Assembly (NCBI GenBank): GCA_033722075.1
Contig: JAWVZU010000066.1
Location: 1-15,134 of the forward strand
Length of the DNA stretch: 15,134 bases
Direction of reading: 5' to 3'
Source: JAWVZU01 sp033722075
Lineage (GTDB): Bacteria > Pseudomonadota > Gammaproteobacteria > Xanthomonadales > SZUA-38
Shown here: piece by piece, positions 1-7,051 of the stretch
How positions within the stretch are numbered: position 1 is the stretch's first letter
Layout: each line of letters opens with the position of its first letter
Notes under the pieces: generated by a model
Told to the model about the DNA's origin: nothing
Database searches by the model: none
The model's input: the letters and a program-made list of their open reading frames with translations, nothing else
Program-made: the position numbers and the translations under genes

Positions 1-10
1 CGGTCCTCGG

Positions 11-3000
11 TCAGCGCCAGTGCTCCGCTACGGCGTCGTCTTCCAGGTTGCTGTCGAGCACCACCCCGGTGCCGTCGCTCCTCGCGCGCGCCACGACCCA
101 CGCATCGCGGCTGGCCCGCTTGGCGGCAAACATGGCGTCGTCGGCCAGCGCAATCACGCTTTGCCAGTCGTGTTCCTCCGGGTTGTCAGGATCGAAGGGA
201 TAGGCTGCGACGCCGAGCGAGCAGGTCAGTGGAATCGACTGTCCTTCAACCTGAAACGGCTCGCCGGCCACTTCGGTTCGGATCCGCTCGGCCAACTCGG
301 TCGCATGGGCCCGCTCCGCATCGCCGGCAACGATCAGAAATTCCTCCCCGCCCCAGCGCACGAGGTGGTCGGTGGCACGGAAAACACGCTCGAGGCGCGC
401 TTTCATTTCAACGAGGATGGCGTCTCCGGCGGGATGCCCGTACTCGTCGTTGACCTGTTTGAAGTGATCGACGTCGACCACGAAGAAAAGCAGGTCGCCG
501 CCCGGCCGCCCTTCCCGGTTCCGGCGCAAGGCCGCCCGGGCCTCGAGCGGCACCTGTGCATCGACGAACCGGCGGTTGTGCATCCCGGTCAGGGGGTCGG
601 TAAGGCTGGCACGTTCGAGTTCGGCGCTCTTTTCCCGCAGGGCATCCGTGGTCGACTCCAGCTTGCGAGTGCGTTCGCGAACCAGTGATTCGAGCTCGAT
701 CTGGCGCCGGCTCAGGGCACGCGTGCGAGTGCGGACGCCGACCACGATCAGCAGCAGGACCAAGCCGACCGCCCCGGCCCGGGCGAGCAGCGTCTCGTAC
801 CAGAGCGGGAGGACGGAAAAGGTCAGTGTCGCAGGCTCACCACGGAACACTCCGTAGCGATCCGAGGCCTCGACCAGGAAATGGTAGGTGCCCGGCGGAA
901 GGCCCGTATAGCTCGCCACCCGGTGCTGTGCATCGGTCGCCCGCCAGGCCTCGTCGTACCCTTCCATCCGGTAGCGATAGCTCGCGGCGGCAGGCGCCAG
1001 GTAGTCCAGCGAGGCGAACTCGATGGCGATCTGATTGCGATCGCCCGGCACCTCGATCGCGGCGGCCGCGCCATGCACGATCGGCTCGTCGCCAACGGTT
1101 ACCCGCACGATCCCGATTCGCGGCGGCTCGGATGCACGCGGCCACTGATCCGGCCGGATCACCGTAAAGCCCCCGTCGCCGCCGAACAGCAACTCGCCCT
1201 GGGCGGTCCGGGCGCTGGCCTGGCGAACATAGGGGGCGATCAACGCACCGTCCCCTCTTCCCAGGGGCGTGACTGCGAGCGTATCCGGATCGATCACCGC
1301 AAGGCCACCGTTACTGGCAGCCCAGACCCGCTCCCGGTCATCCATCTGCAGGCCGGCCATGGCCTCGCTGGTCAATCCATCAGCGCGTTCCAGGTGAGTC
1401 CAGGCAGTGCCATCCCGGACGTACAATCCCGCGCCGGACGTGGCCACCCACAGCCGGTCGCGACGGTCTAGCAGCAAGGCCGTGATATAACCGTTGCCCA
1501 GAGGCGAAGCCGGATCACCGGGACCGGGCACCGTATCCGAAAGATGGCCCTCGGCGTCGATCCAGTTGATGCCGTCCCAGGTGCCGACGATCCATCCTCC
1601 ATCTGAACGAGACATCAGCTGGGTGATCCGCTGGTCGGTGAAGGCCTCATTGGACAGCGCCGGGACCGGAACGGCCTCTCTCGCCTCCAGGTCCAGCCGC
1701 CAAAGCCCGTCGGTGCCCCCAGCCAGCAGGTGGTCACCGCCGTCGGCGAGAATTCCCGTGTAGCGGTAATCGGGTCGGCCGGAGAAGCTGAGCCGGCTGG
1801 GCTGCGAGCCGTCCGCCGAGGTAACGTACAGACCCCAGTTGGATCCTACGTATACCCGGTCGCCGACACTGAGCATGGTCTCGACCGCGCCGCCCGGCAG
1901 TGCCGTATCCGGCTTCTGCGGATCGACAACCAGACTGGCGACAACCCCTTCCCGGGGATCAAGAATATCGACGCCCTGGGTCTCCAGTCCCAGCCAGACC
2001 GATCCGTCCTCGTGGCTCATGATGGACTTCACCTGGTCATCGCGAACGCTGCCGGGCCTCCCGGTGTCGCCAAACACCGTCAGCAAGGCGGTTGAAGCCG
2101 GATCGTGGAGACTCAGCCCGCGACCCGTACCGACCCACACACGACCGCCATCGTCCACGAAGATCGTCCACACGGAATCGTGGCCGAGACTGTGGCGGAC
2201 CAGCCGGTTGTGAACCATGCGCCGGCTCAGGCCCGTTTCCGTGCGTAACTCGATGACGCCGCGCCCGTAGCTGCCAAGCCACATGACGCCGGGCCGGATC
2301 TCCGCGGCGGAATAGATCCATTCGTTCTCGAAATCCGGGATGGCGACCCGGGCCACGTTCCCGTCCTCGGCGATCGCGATCACCCCGTCGCGCGGTGTGC
2401 CAACCCAGATTTCACCCGAACGGGTCTGAGTCAGCGTGGCGATGCGAGTGTCGGCATCCAGCGGCCCCAGGTCGACCCTGCCGAAGTCGCCGTCCGCCGT
2501 TCGACGAAAGAGCCCAGCAGCGGTTCCTGCCCAGACGGTATTGCCGGTCACCAGGACGGTGAAGACGCGGCCGATGGCTTCGTCGGCCAAGTATCGCTCC
2601 ACGGCAGCATCCTCCTTGCGCACCGCCAGGACCCCGTGCTCGGTTCCCAACCAGAGCGTGTCGGATTCTTCGTCGATGGCGATGGACAGAACGCCGGTGG
2701 TGATGCCCAGGGGGACCATTTCTCCCCGCCGGGAAAGCGCGTCATAGAACGCCAGCCCGGTCCCCGTGCCGAGCCAAAGACGGCCCGACGTGTCCCTGGC
2801 AATGACCCGCGTATCCGTGTCGACATCGCCGATGCCGGTCGCAACTGCCTGTGCGTTATAGCCGTTCCAGCGGTAAAGCCCACCGCTGGTCCCGAGCCAG
2901 ATAAAACCCTCGGGGCCCTGATTGACGGCCCAGACGGCGCCTGGCGGCAGCCCCTGCTCCCGGGCATGGTTGAAGAACACCGGCTGGGCAACCTGCCACC

Positions 3001-3073
3001 AGCGCGGCGTATCCTCTGCCCGCGAAGGCAAGGCGACCATCAGGCAACAGACGGCGGTCAGCATGAAACGCAT
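11..3073 (-). CDS. Membrane-bound diguanylate cyclase with periplasmic two-component-regulator propeller and Y_Y_Y sensor
   Basis: Predicted to make cyclic di-GMP from two GTP in the cytoplasm in response to an extracytoplasmic ligand. The 1020 residues begin with a signal peptide (about 1-19, ending SRA-ED). About 14 regulator-propeller blades follow (residues 45-642, recurring WLGT/WVGT cores such as IWLGTSGGLYRW and VWVGTGRGL), enough for two seven-bladed propellers. Next come a Y_Y_Y Ig-like domain (675-755), one membrane helix (762-780), a coiled-coil linker (785-822) and a GGDEF domain (823-990). The domain starts at DPLTG (D826), has a metal-binding DVDHFK segment and an intact GGEEF signature (908-912). 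RATD (899-902) lies exactly five residues before it, the spacing of the product-inhibition I-site. There is no kinase, receiver or EAL domain. ATG 3073 is the only sensible start, but it lacks a purine Shine-Dalgarno. It lies 22 bases downstream of the 169-residue membrane-protein gene, so the two are probably co-transcribed. The ligand is unknown. Confidence 0.93.
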   Translation of the reverse strand: MRFMLTAVCCLMVALPSRAEDTPRWWQVAQPVFFNHAREQGLPPGAVWAVNQGPEGFIWLGTSGGLYRWNGYNAQAVATGIGDVDTDTRVIARDTSGRLWLGTGTGLAFYDALSRRGEMVPLGITTGVLSIAIDEESDTLWLGTEHGVLAVRKEDAAVERYLADEAIGRVFTVLVTGNTVWAGTAAGLFRRTADGDFGRVDLGPLDADTRIATLTQTRSGEIWVGTPRDGVIAIAEDGNVARVAIPDFENEWIYSAAEIRPGVMWLGSYGRGVIELRTETGLSRRMVHNRLVRHSLGHDSVWTIFVDDGGRVWVGTGRGLSLHDPASTALLTVFGDTGRPGSVRDDQVKSIMSHEDGSVWLGLETQGVDILDPREGVVASLVVDPQKPDTALPGGAVETMLSVGDRVYVGSNWGLYVTSADGSQPSRLSFSGRPDYRYTGILADGGDHLLAGGTDGLWRLDLEAREAVPVPALSNEAFTDQRITQLMSRSDGGWIVGTWDGINWIDAEGHLSDTVPGPGDPASPLGNGYITALLLDRRDRLWVATSGAGLYVRDGTAWTHLERADGLTSEAMAGLQMDDRERVWAASNGGLAVIDPDTLAVTPLGRGDGALIAPYVRQASARTAQGELLFGGDGGFTVIRPDQWPRASEPPRIGIVRVTVGDEPIVHGAAAAIEVPGDRNQIAIEFASLDYLAPAAASYRYRMEGYDEAWRATDAQHRVASYTGLPPGTYHFLVEASDRYGVFRGEPATLTFSVLPLWYETLLARAGAVGLVLLLIVVGVRTRTRALSRRQIELESLVRERTRKLESTTDALREKSAELERASLTDPLTGMHNRRFVDAQVPLEARAALRRNREGRPGGDLLFFVVDVDHFKQVNDEYGHPAGDAILVEMKARLERVFRATDHLVRWGGEEFLIVAGDAERAHATELAERIRTEVAGEPFQVEGQSIPLTCSLGVAAYPFDPDNPEEHDWQSVIALADDAMFAAKRASRDAWVVARARSDGTGVVLDSNLEDDAVAEHWR

Positions 3074-3075
3074 CG

Positions 3076-3095
3076 CGAAAGGATAGCCGAAAGGA
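3076..3095 (-). repeat. Two direct copies of TCCTTTCG in the leader of the diguanylate cyclase gene
   Basis: On the minus strand the 22-base gap before the cyclase start holds TCCTTTCG twice (3095-3088 and 3083-3076), four bases apart, ending two bases before the ATG. The leader is pyrimidine-rich and has no GGAGG-like element. This is seen directly. A role in translation, or coupling to the upstream gene, is inference. Confidence 0.5.
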
Positions 3096-3605
3096 CTACC
3101 GCCTGGTCAGGTAAATCCACCCGTAAACAAGGATGGAAATCGCGATATACAGCGCATCGACCAGGCGCTTGCGGAACGGATCGTCGCGGGCGCGGGTCAC
3201 GTCGAGCACGAGTTGATGGAGCAGGAAGGTGTACAGGATGTAGTAGAAAAAAGGGATGACATGCACATACCAGGGAAAATCGGCAGCCCGCTTGCCGAAG
3301 GCGCCCAGAATCCAGTCAATCTGTGCGTAGATGCCGAACAGTCCCAGACCGGAATTGATGAACATCCAGCGGACCCGATCCGCGCCGAAGATCGCGAAGT
3401 AGAAGACCAGGTAGATCAGGCACGCAAAGCCGCCGTGGAGATAGAGAAAGAGAACCTCGTCAGTCCCGTAGGCCATGAAGAAGCCGGACCCACCGAACCC
3501 CGCCATATGGATCAGGAAAAAAGGGTAGATCCAGTACCAGGGAATCTCCGCACCCTTCTTGTAGAGCTTGCCGTTGATGGTGATGTCCCCGCTGAGTTTC
3601 ATCAT
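3096..3605 (-). CDS. Small integral membrane protein with five predicted helices, function unknown
   Basis: A 169-residue protein I cannot assign to a named family. A short polar N-terminus (MMKLSGDITINGKLYKKG) leads into five hydrophobic segments at about 23-46, 51-75, 78-103, 112-136 and 148-167. The helices are rich in Trp, Tyr and Phe and contain histidines (H33, H57, H115, H130), three of them within helices. The loop after helix 4 is charged (RARDDPFRKR). No signal peptide or catalytic motif is visible. The start could be ATG 3605 or the adjacent ATG 3602; neither has a clear Shine-Dalgarno. It is the first gene of a probable two-gene unit with the diguanylate cyclase 22 bases downstream, and is divergent from the secreted Ig/FG-GAP gene. 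A link to c-di-GMP signalling rests only on adjacency. The histidines could suggest haem or metal binding, but there is no motif to support that. Confidence 0.8.
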   Translation of the reverse strand: MMKLSGDITINGKLYKKGAEIPWYWIYPFFLIHMAGFGGSGFFMAYGTDEVLFLYLHGGFACLIYLVFYFAIFGADRVRWMFINSGLGLFGIYAQIDWILGAFGKRAADFPWYVHVIPFFYYILYTFLLHQLVLDVTRARDDPFRKRLVDALYIAISILVYGWIYLTRR

Positions 3606-3655
3606 CAGTAGCTCACAGACCGCCGGACGTCTATGCTAGCCGCTTTGATGGCGCC
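3606..3655. promoter_or_regulatory. 50-base divergent promoter region
   Basis: This gap must hold signals for the leftward membrane-protein/cyclase unit and the rightward secreted protein. Overlapping -10-like hexamers occur on both strands: TATGCT at 3632-3637 (plus) and TAGCAT at 3638-3633 (minus), each matching TATAAT at four positions. They overlap the palindrome GCTAGC (3635-3640). No convincing -35 box is visible on either strand, so an activator or alternative sigma factor may be needed. Confidence 0.3.
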
Positions 3656-6600
3656 ATGTGGCGGACGAGGACTTTCTTGAACAACCAATTGACGCGATTC
3701 CTCCTGCCCGGGTTGCTGGCACTCTGGACCCTGGGTTCCGCGAGCGCCCAGGATCTCCTGATCCAGTTCGATCCCGGCGCCAACGACCAGAATACGGACG
3801 GCTTCATCTTCGACACGACGGACCTCGCTGCCGATACCGTGGCGCCGGGGCTGCTGGCCACCGCCCTGACCCAGTCCCAGGCAATCGGGTATTCCAACAA
3901 TACGAATGTGTGGCCCGTGGGATTGGCCAACACCTTGTCCTTCACGGTATTCCCGGAGGACCCGTTCCCCTACAACCTGACCAGCGTGGTCTACACCGGC
4001 CGCAGCTACGGGAACAGTTCGATCACCGTGGAGTTGCGCACCAGCCTCGACGGCTTTGCCACTGCCCTGGACACATTTACGACGACTGCAGCGGGCTTCC
4101 GCGACTGGCAGGCTGTCCTGCAATTTCCGGCGACCTTCCGGAACCTGACCAACTCGGTAGAGCTTCGGCTCGTCTTCACGACCACCAATGGCGACTTTGC
4201 GGATCTCCGCGGCACTCTTTCGGGCGGACAGGGCTTGCGCCTGTTCGGCAGCCAGGGAACCGCGCCCAACTTCACCGGCCGGGTGACCCGCAGCGCCGAC
4301 GGATCACCCGTCGAAGGCGTCACCATGAACCTGTTCTCGCCCGACACGGGCGAGGTTTCCCTGGGAACGACCACGACCGACGGGGCCGGCCGCTACGCGT
4401 TCACCCTCTCTGCCGGCAATTACACCGTACGCACCGAGAACGCCGCGGAGTTCGACCTCCTGCAGGAGATCTACGACAACACCATCTGCACCCCGAGCTG
4501 CGAGCCCGGTACCGGCGACACGGCAGCAGTGACCGCCGGGTCGATTACCGACGGCATCGACTTCCAGCTCGATCCCGCAGGCGCCATCTCGGGTCGGGTG
4601 ACCCGCACCGACAACGGGCAGCCTCTAGACGGCGTGCTCGTGGCCGTCTACGAGGACACGGACGCCGGCGACCAGTTGTTCATCCGCGCCCGGGGCGGCG
4701 CATTTACGGACGCCAACGGCCAATATACCGTCAGGGGTTTGCCCACCGGCAACTACGTGGCCTACACGGAGCGGAACGGGGGCTTCGGCGACGTCGTGCC
4801 GGAACTCTATAACGATGTGCCCTGCCCCTGCGCGCTCAATGAGGGCACCTCGATCGCGGTGACCGCCGGAGCAACCACCACGGCCATTGATTTCGCCCTG
4901 GAAACCGACCCCGGTTCGATCAGCGGGCGCGTGACCGATTCGGGCACCGGCGCACCGATCGAGGGGATCGAGATCCAGGCCCAGGATCTGGATCTGGTGC
5001 TCGGCAGCGAACCGGCTCAGGTCGTGGCCGGCCGCGCCTTCACCGACGCGAACGGCGACTACACCATCCAGGCCGTGACGCCCGGAAACTACCTGCTGGT
5101 CACCAGCGGCGACGAGCAGGGCTACCGCCGCGAGTTCTACGACGACGTCAAGGTCGGCGAAAGCCTCGATCTGGTCACCGCCGTGGTCGTCGGTACCAGC
5201 CCGGTCTCCGGAATAGACTTCGCCCTGGATCGCGGCGGCAGCATCAGTGGCCGGATCACGCGTTCTGTCAATGGAACACCGGTTGCCGGCATCCTGGTCA
5301 TCGCCAACGACACCACTACCGGTCTGGGAGTAGCCGGCATGGAAACCGATGCCGACGGCAATTACACCCTGCCGGCCATCGAGGCCGGCACTTACCGTGT
5401 GAGCACCTTCAGCGGCCGCCTGTTCAACCTCATCAACGCAGAGACCACCGTGTCGATCACTGACGGCCAGGACCTGACCGGGGTCAATCTGGCACTGGAT
5501 CCGGGCGCCACGATTCGCGGTCAGGTCCGATCGGAAATCGATGGATCCGGACTGCTCGGACTGCTGACTTCCGTGAGCACGGCGGATTTCTCCGAGAACA
5601 GCCAGGGATTCACCGACTCGGCGGGCAACTACACCATCCAGGGGCTGGTTCCCGGCACCTATTACGCGCAGGTCAGCCGCGCCGGGCAGTTTTCCCTGAT
5701 CAACGAGATTCATGACAACGTGATCTGCGTCGGATTCTGCGACGTAACGCGTGGCACGCCGATCACCGTCGATTCCGGGGATGTGGCGGTCATCGACCTC
5801 GATCTCGCCCCCATTCCGCGCGGTACGGACGCCCTGCCCGACGACCTCGATGATCTCGGAGCGGCGGTCGCCATCGACGGGAATACGGTCGTGGTCGGCA
5901 TGCCCGGAGACGACACCATGGGTACCGATGCCGGGGCGATCGTCATCTATCGGGCTACCGGCGACGGGCTGAAGCAGATCGACAAGGTCTTCGCCGATGT
6001 GCCCGAACCGGGTGCGCGTTTCGGTGCCGCAGTCGATGTTCGCGACGGACTCATCGCCGTCGGCGCGCCGGCTGATGGCGTGATCGGCAAGGGCATGGGA
6101 GTGGACAAGAAGGTCGTTCTCCTGCGCCTGACCGGAGGCTCGACTGCAGAAATCGGCAGCCTGCTGGCTGAAAATCTCGCAAACGGAGCTGACTCGGGAT
6201 TTGCCCGGGCCGTCAGCATCGACGACTCGGGCATGGTGGCCGTCGCCGCACCCAACGGGCAGAAGGCCGCCCCGGACGGAGCGGGCAACCCCAGCGGGAC
6301 GAACAGCGGTGCCATCGTGCTCTTCGAACCTTCGGACGGCGACAACTTCGTGCAGACGGTGGTATTGAATGACGAGAATGGTCAATCCGGGGACGGACTC
6401 GGCATGTCACTGGACGTGTCCAAGGGGCGTATTGCCGCGGGAGCGCCCAATGCACTGACCTCGGGAACAGCGTCGATCTTCCAGAATATCGTCGGAAGCA
6501 ACTGGGGACAGATCGGCAAGTTCAGGAACGGCAACCCCGGCGCCGGGGATCGTTTCGGCGAGGGGATCTCCATCGACGGCGACAAGGTCCTGGTCGGGGC

Positions 6601-7036
6601 CCCCGGCAATGACGATGCCGCGGCCGATGCCGGCGCGGCTTTTGCCTTCGAGTTCGACGGCGACAATTTCGTCGAGACCGGATCGATGCTGCCGATTGAC
6701 GGTGATGGTGTGGTCCGTGGCGTCGCCGGCGGAAACTTCGGCTCCCTTGTTCGCCTGTCCGGCGACGAGGCCGCCGTGGGTGCAAGCGGCGAGGAGGGCA
6801 TGGCCAGCGGTACGGGTGCGGCCTACGTGTTCCAGCGCGCAGCGTCCCAGTGGCAATTCTCCGACCGGGTGATCGATGACACCGGCCAGACCGGCGACCG
6901 CCTGGGTCAGGCGCTGGACTTCGACGGCGAAAACATCGTCATCGGCGCGCCGCGAGCCCAGGTCGCAGGGCAAAGAGCGGGACTTGTCCTCGGCGTCGCC
7001 GGCAGCGACGTGCTCTTCGGCAATGGTTTCGAATAG
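3656..7036 (+). CDS. Secreted repeat protein: five carboxypeptidase-regulatory-like domains plus seven FG-GAP repeats
   Basis: An exported, probably surface or extracellular scaffold or adhesin-like protein of 1126 residues; no enzyme motif is visible. Order: signal peptide (1-32, cleavage about SASA-Q), an N-terminal beta-rich domain (33-205), five Ig-like carboxypeptidase-regulatory-type domains starting near 206, 311, 422, 530 and 620 (each with ISGRVT... and TDANGxYT...PGNY cores), then seven FG-GAP-like repeats (734 to the end, cores such as FGEGISIDGDKVLVGAPG). Seven repeats fit one integrin-alpha-type beta-propeller. The protein ends DVLFGNGFE. All six cysteines of the mature chain form three close pairs (278/282, 390/392, 691/695) in domains 1, 2 and 5. 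Start choice is open: ATG 3656 has no Shine-Dalgarno, whereas TTG 3677, in frame, has GAGG (3667-3670) six bases upstream and still leaves a good signal peptide. It ends 15 bases from the convergent CBS gene. The binding partner is unknown. Confidence 0.9.
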   Translation: MWRTRTFLNNQLTRFLLPGLLALWTLGSASAQDLLIQFDPGANDQNTDGFIFDTTDLAADTVAPGLLATALTQSQAIGYSNNTNVWPVGLANTLSFTVFPEDPFPYNLTSVVYTGRSYGNSSITVELRTSLDGFATALDTFTTTAAGFRDWQAVLQFPATFRNLTNSVELRLVFTTTNGDFADLRGTLSGGQGLRLFGSQGTAPNFTGRVTRSADGSPVEGVTMNLFSPDTGEVSLGTTTTDGAGRYAFTLSAGNYTVRTENAAEFDLLQEIYDNTICTPSCEPGTGDTAAVTAGSITDGIDFQLDPAGAISGRVTRTDNGQPLDGVLVAVYEDTDAGDQLFIRARGGAFTDANGQYTVRGLPTGNYVAYTERNGGFGDVVPELYNDVPCPCALNEGTSIAVTAGATTTAIDFALETDPGSISGRVTDSGTGAPIEGIEIQAQDLDLVLGSEPAQVVAGRAFTDANGDYTIQAVTPGNYLLVTSGDEQGYRREFYDDVKVGESLDLVTAVVVGTSPVSGIDFALDRGGSISGRITRSVNGTPVAGILVIANDTTTGLGVAGMETDADGNYTLPAIEAGTYRVSTFSGRLFNLINAETTVSITDGQDLTGVNLALDPGATIRGQVRSEIDGSGLLGLLTSVSTADFSENSQGFTDSAGNYTIQGLVPGTYYAQVSRAGQFSLINEIHDNVICVGFCDVTRGTPITVDSGDVAVIDLDLAPIPRGTDALPDDLDDLGAAVAIDGNTVVVGMPGDDTMGTDAGAIVIYRATGDGLKQIDKVFADVPEPGARFGAAVDVRDGLIAVGAPADGVIGKGMGVDKKVVLLRLTGGSTAEIGSLLAENLANGADSGFARAVSIDDSGMVAVAAPNGQKAAPDGAGNPSGTNSGAIVLFEPSDGDNFVQTVVLNDENGQSGDGLGMSLDVSKGRIAAGAPNALTSGTASIFQNIVGSNWGQIGKFRNGNPGAGDRFGEGISIDGDKVLVGAPGNDDAAADAGAAFAFEFDGDNFVETGSMLPIDGDGVVRGVAGGNFGSLVRLSGDEAAVGASGEEGMASGTGAAYVFQRAASQWQFSDRVIDDTGQTGDRLGQALDFDGENIVIGAPRAQVAGQRAGLVLGVAGSDVLFGNGFE
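3667..3679 (+). promoter_or_regulatory. Alternative Shine-Dalgarno and TTG start for the secreted repeat protein
   Basis: GAGG at 3667-3670 is followed after six bases by an in-frame TTG (3677-3679). This start gives a signal peptide beginning MNNQLTRFLLPG, seven residues shorter than from ATG 3656. ATG 3656 has no ribosome-binding sequence. The spacing favours TTG; the codon favours ATG. Confidence 0.35.
4271..5815 (+). repeat. Five tandem Ig-like (carboxypeptidase-regulatory) coding units
   Basis: Units begin near 4271, 4586, 4919, 5243 and 5513, about 90-110 codons each. Each starts with a (I/F)xG(R/Q)(V/I) strand, has a TDxxGxY(T/A) turn and a (A/P)G(N/T)Y strand, and ends in a DxxLxP/G linker. 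The copies have diverged at DNA level; the longest shared run I noticed is 15 bases, at 5058-5072 and 5628-5642, so the duplications are old. Units 1, 2 and 5 carry an extra cysteine-pair loop that units 3 and 4 lack. Confidence 0.85.
5855..7000 (+). repeat. Seven FG-GAP-like propeller blades
   Basis: The encoded repeats begin LGAAVAIDG, FGAAVDVRD, FARAVSIDD, LGMSLDVSK, FGEGISIDG, FGSLVRLSG and LGQALDFDG. Each is followed by a V/A-x-(V/A)-G-(A/M)-P/S strand and most by an (A/S/T)GA-hydrophobic strand. Seven copies match a complete seven-bladed beta-propeller. Some blades carry Asp-rich loops after the GAP motif (for example PGDD, PGND) where integrin-type FG-GAP repeats bind calcium. Confidence 0.85.
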
Positions 7037-7051
7037 GGAATTCGCAGTCAC

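Noticed and set aside
20..688. Plus-strand frame of 222 codons over the GGDEF region
   Set aside because: The minus strand carries the intact GGEEF and RxxD motifs; no independent evidence for a gene here.
4625..6385. Long open frame (586 codons) antisense to the secreted repeat gene
   Set aside because: Its product is an Asp/Gly/His/Arg-rich string with no family motif, as expected for the complement of a GC-rich repetitive gene. The sense frame has a signal peptide and clear repeat domains.
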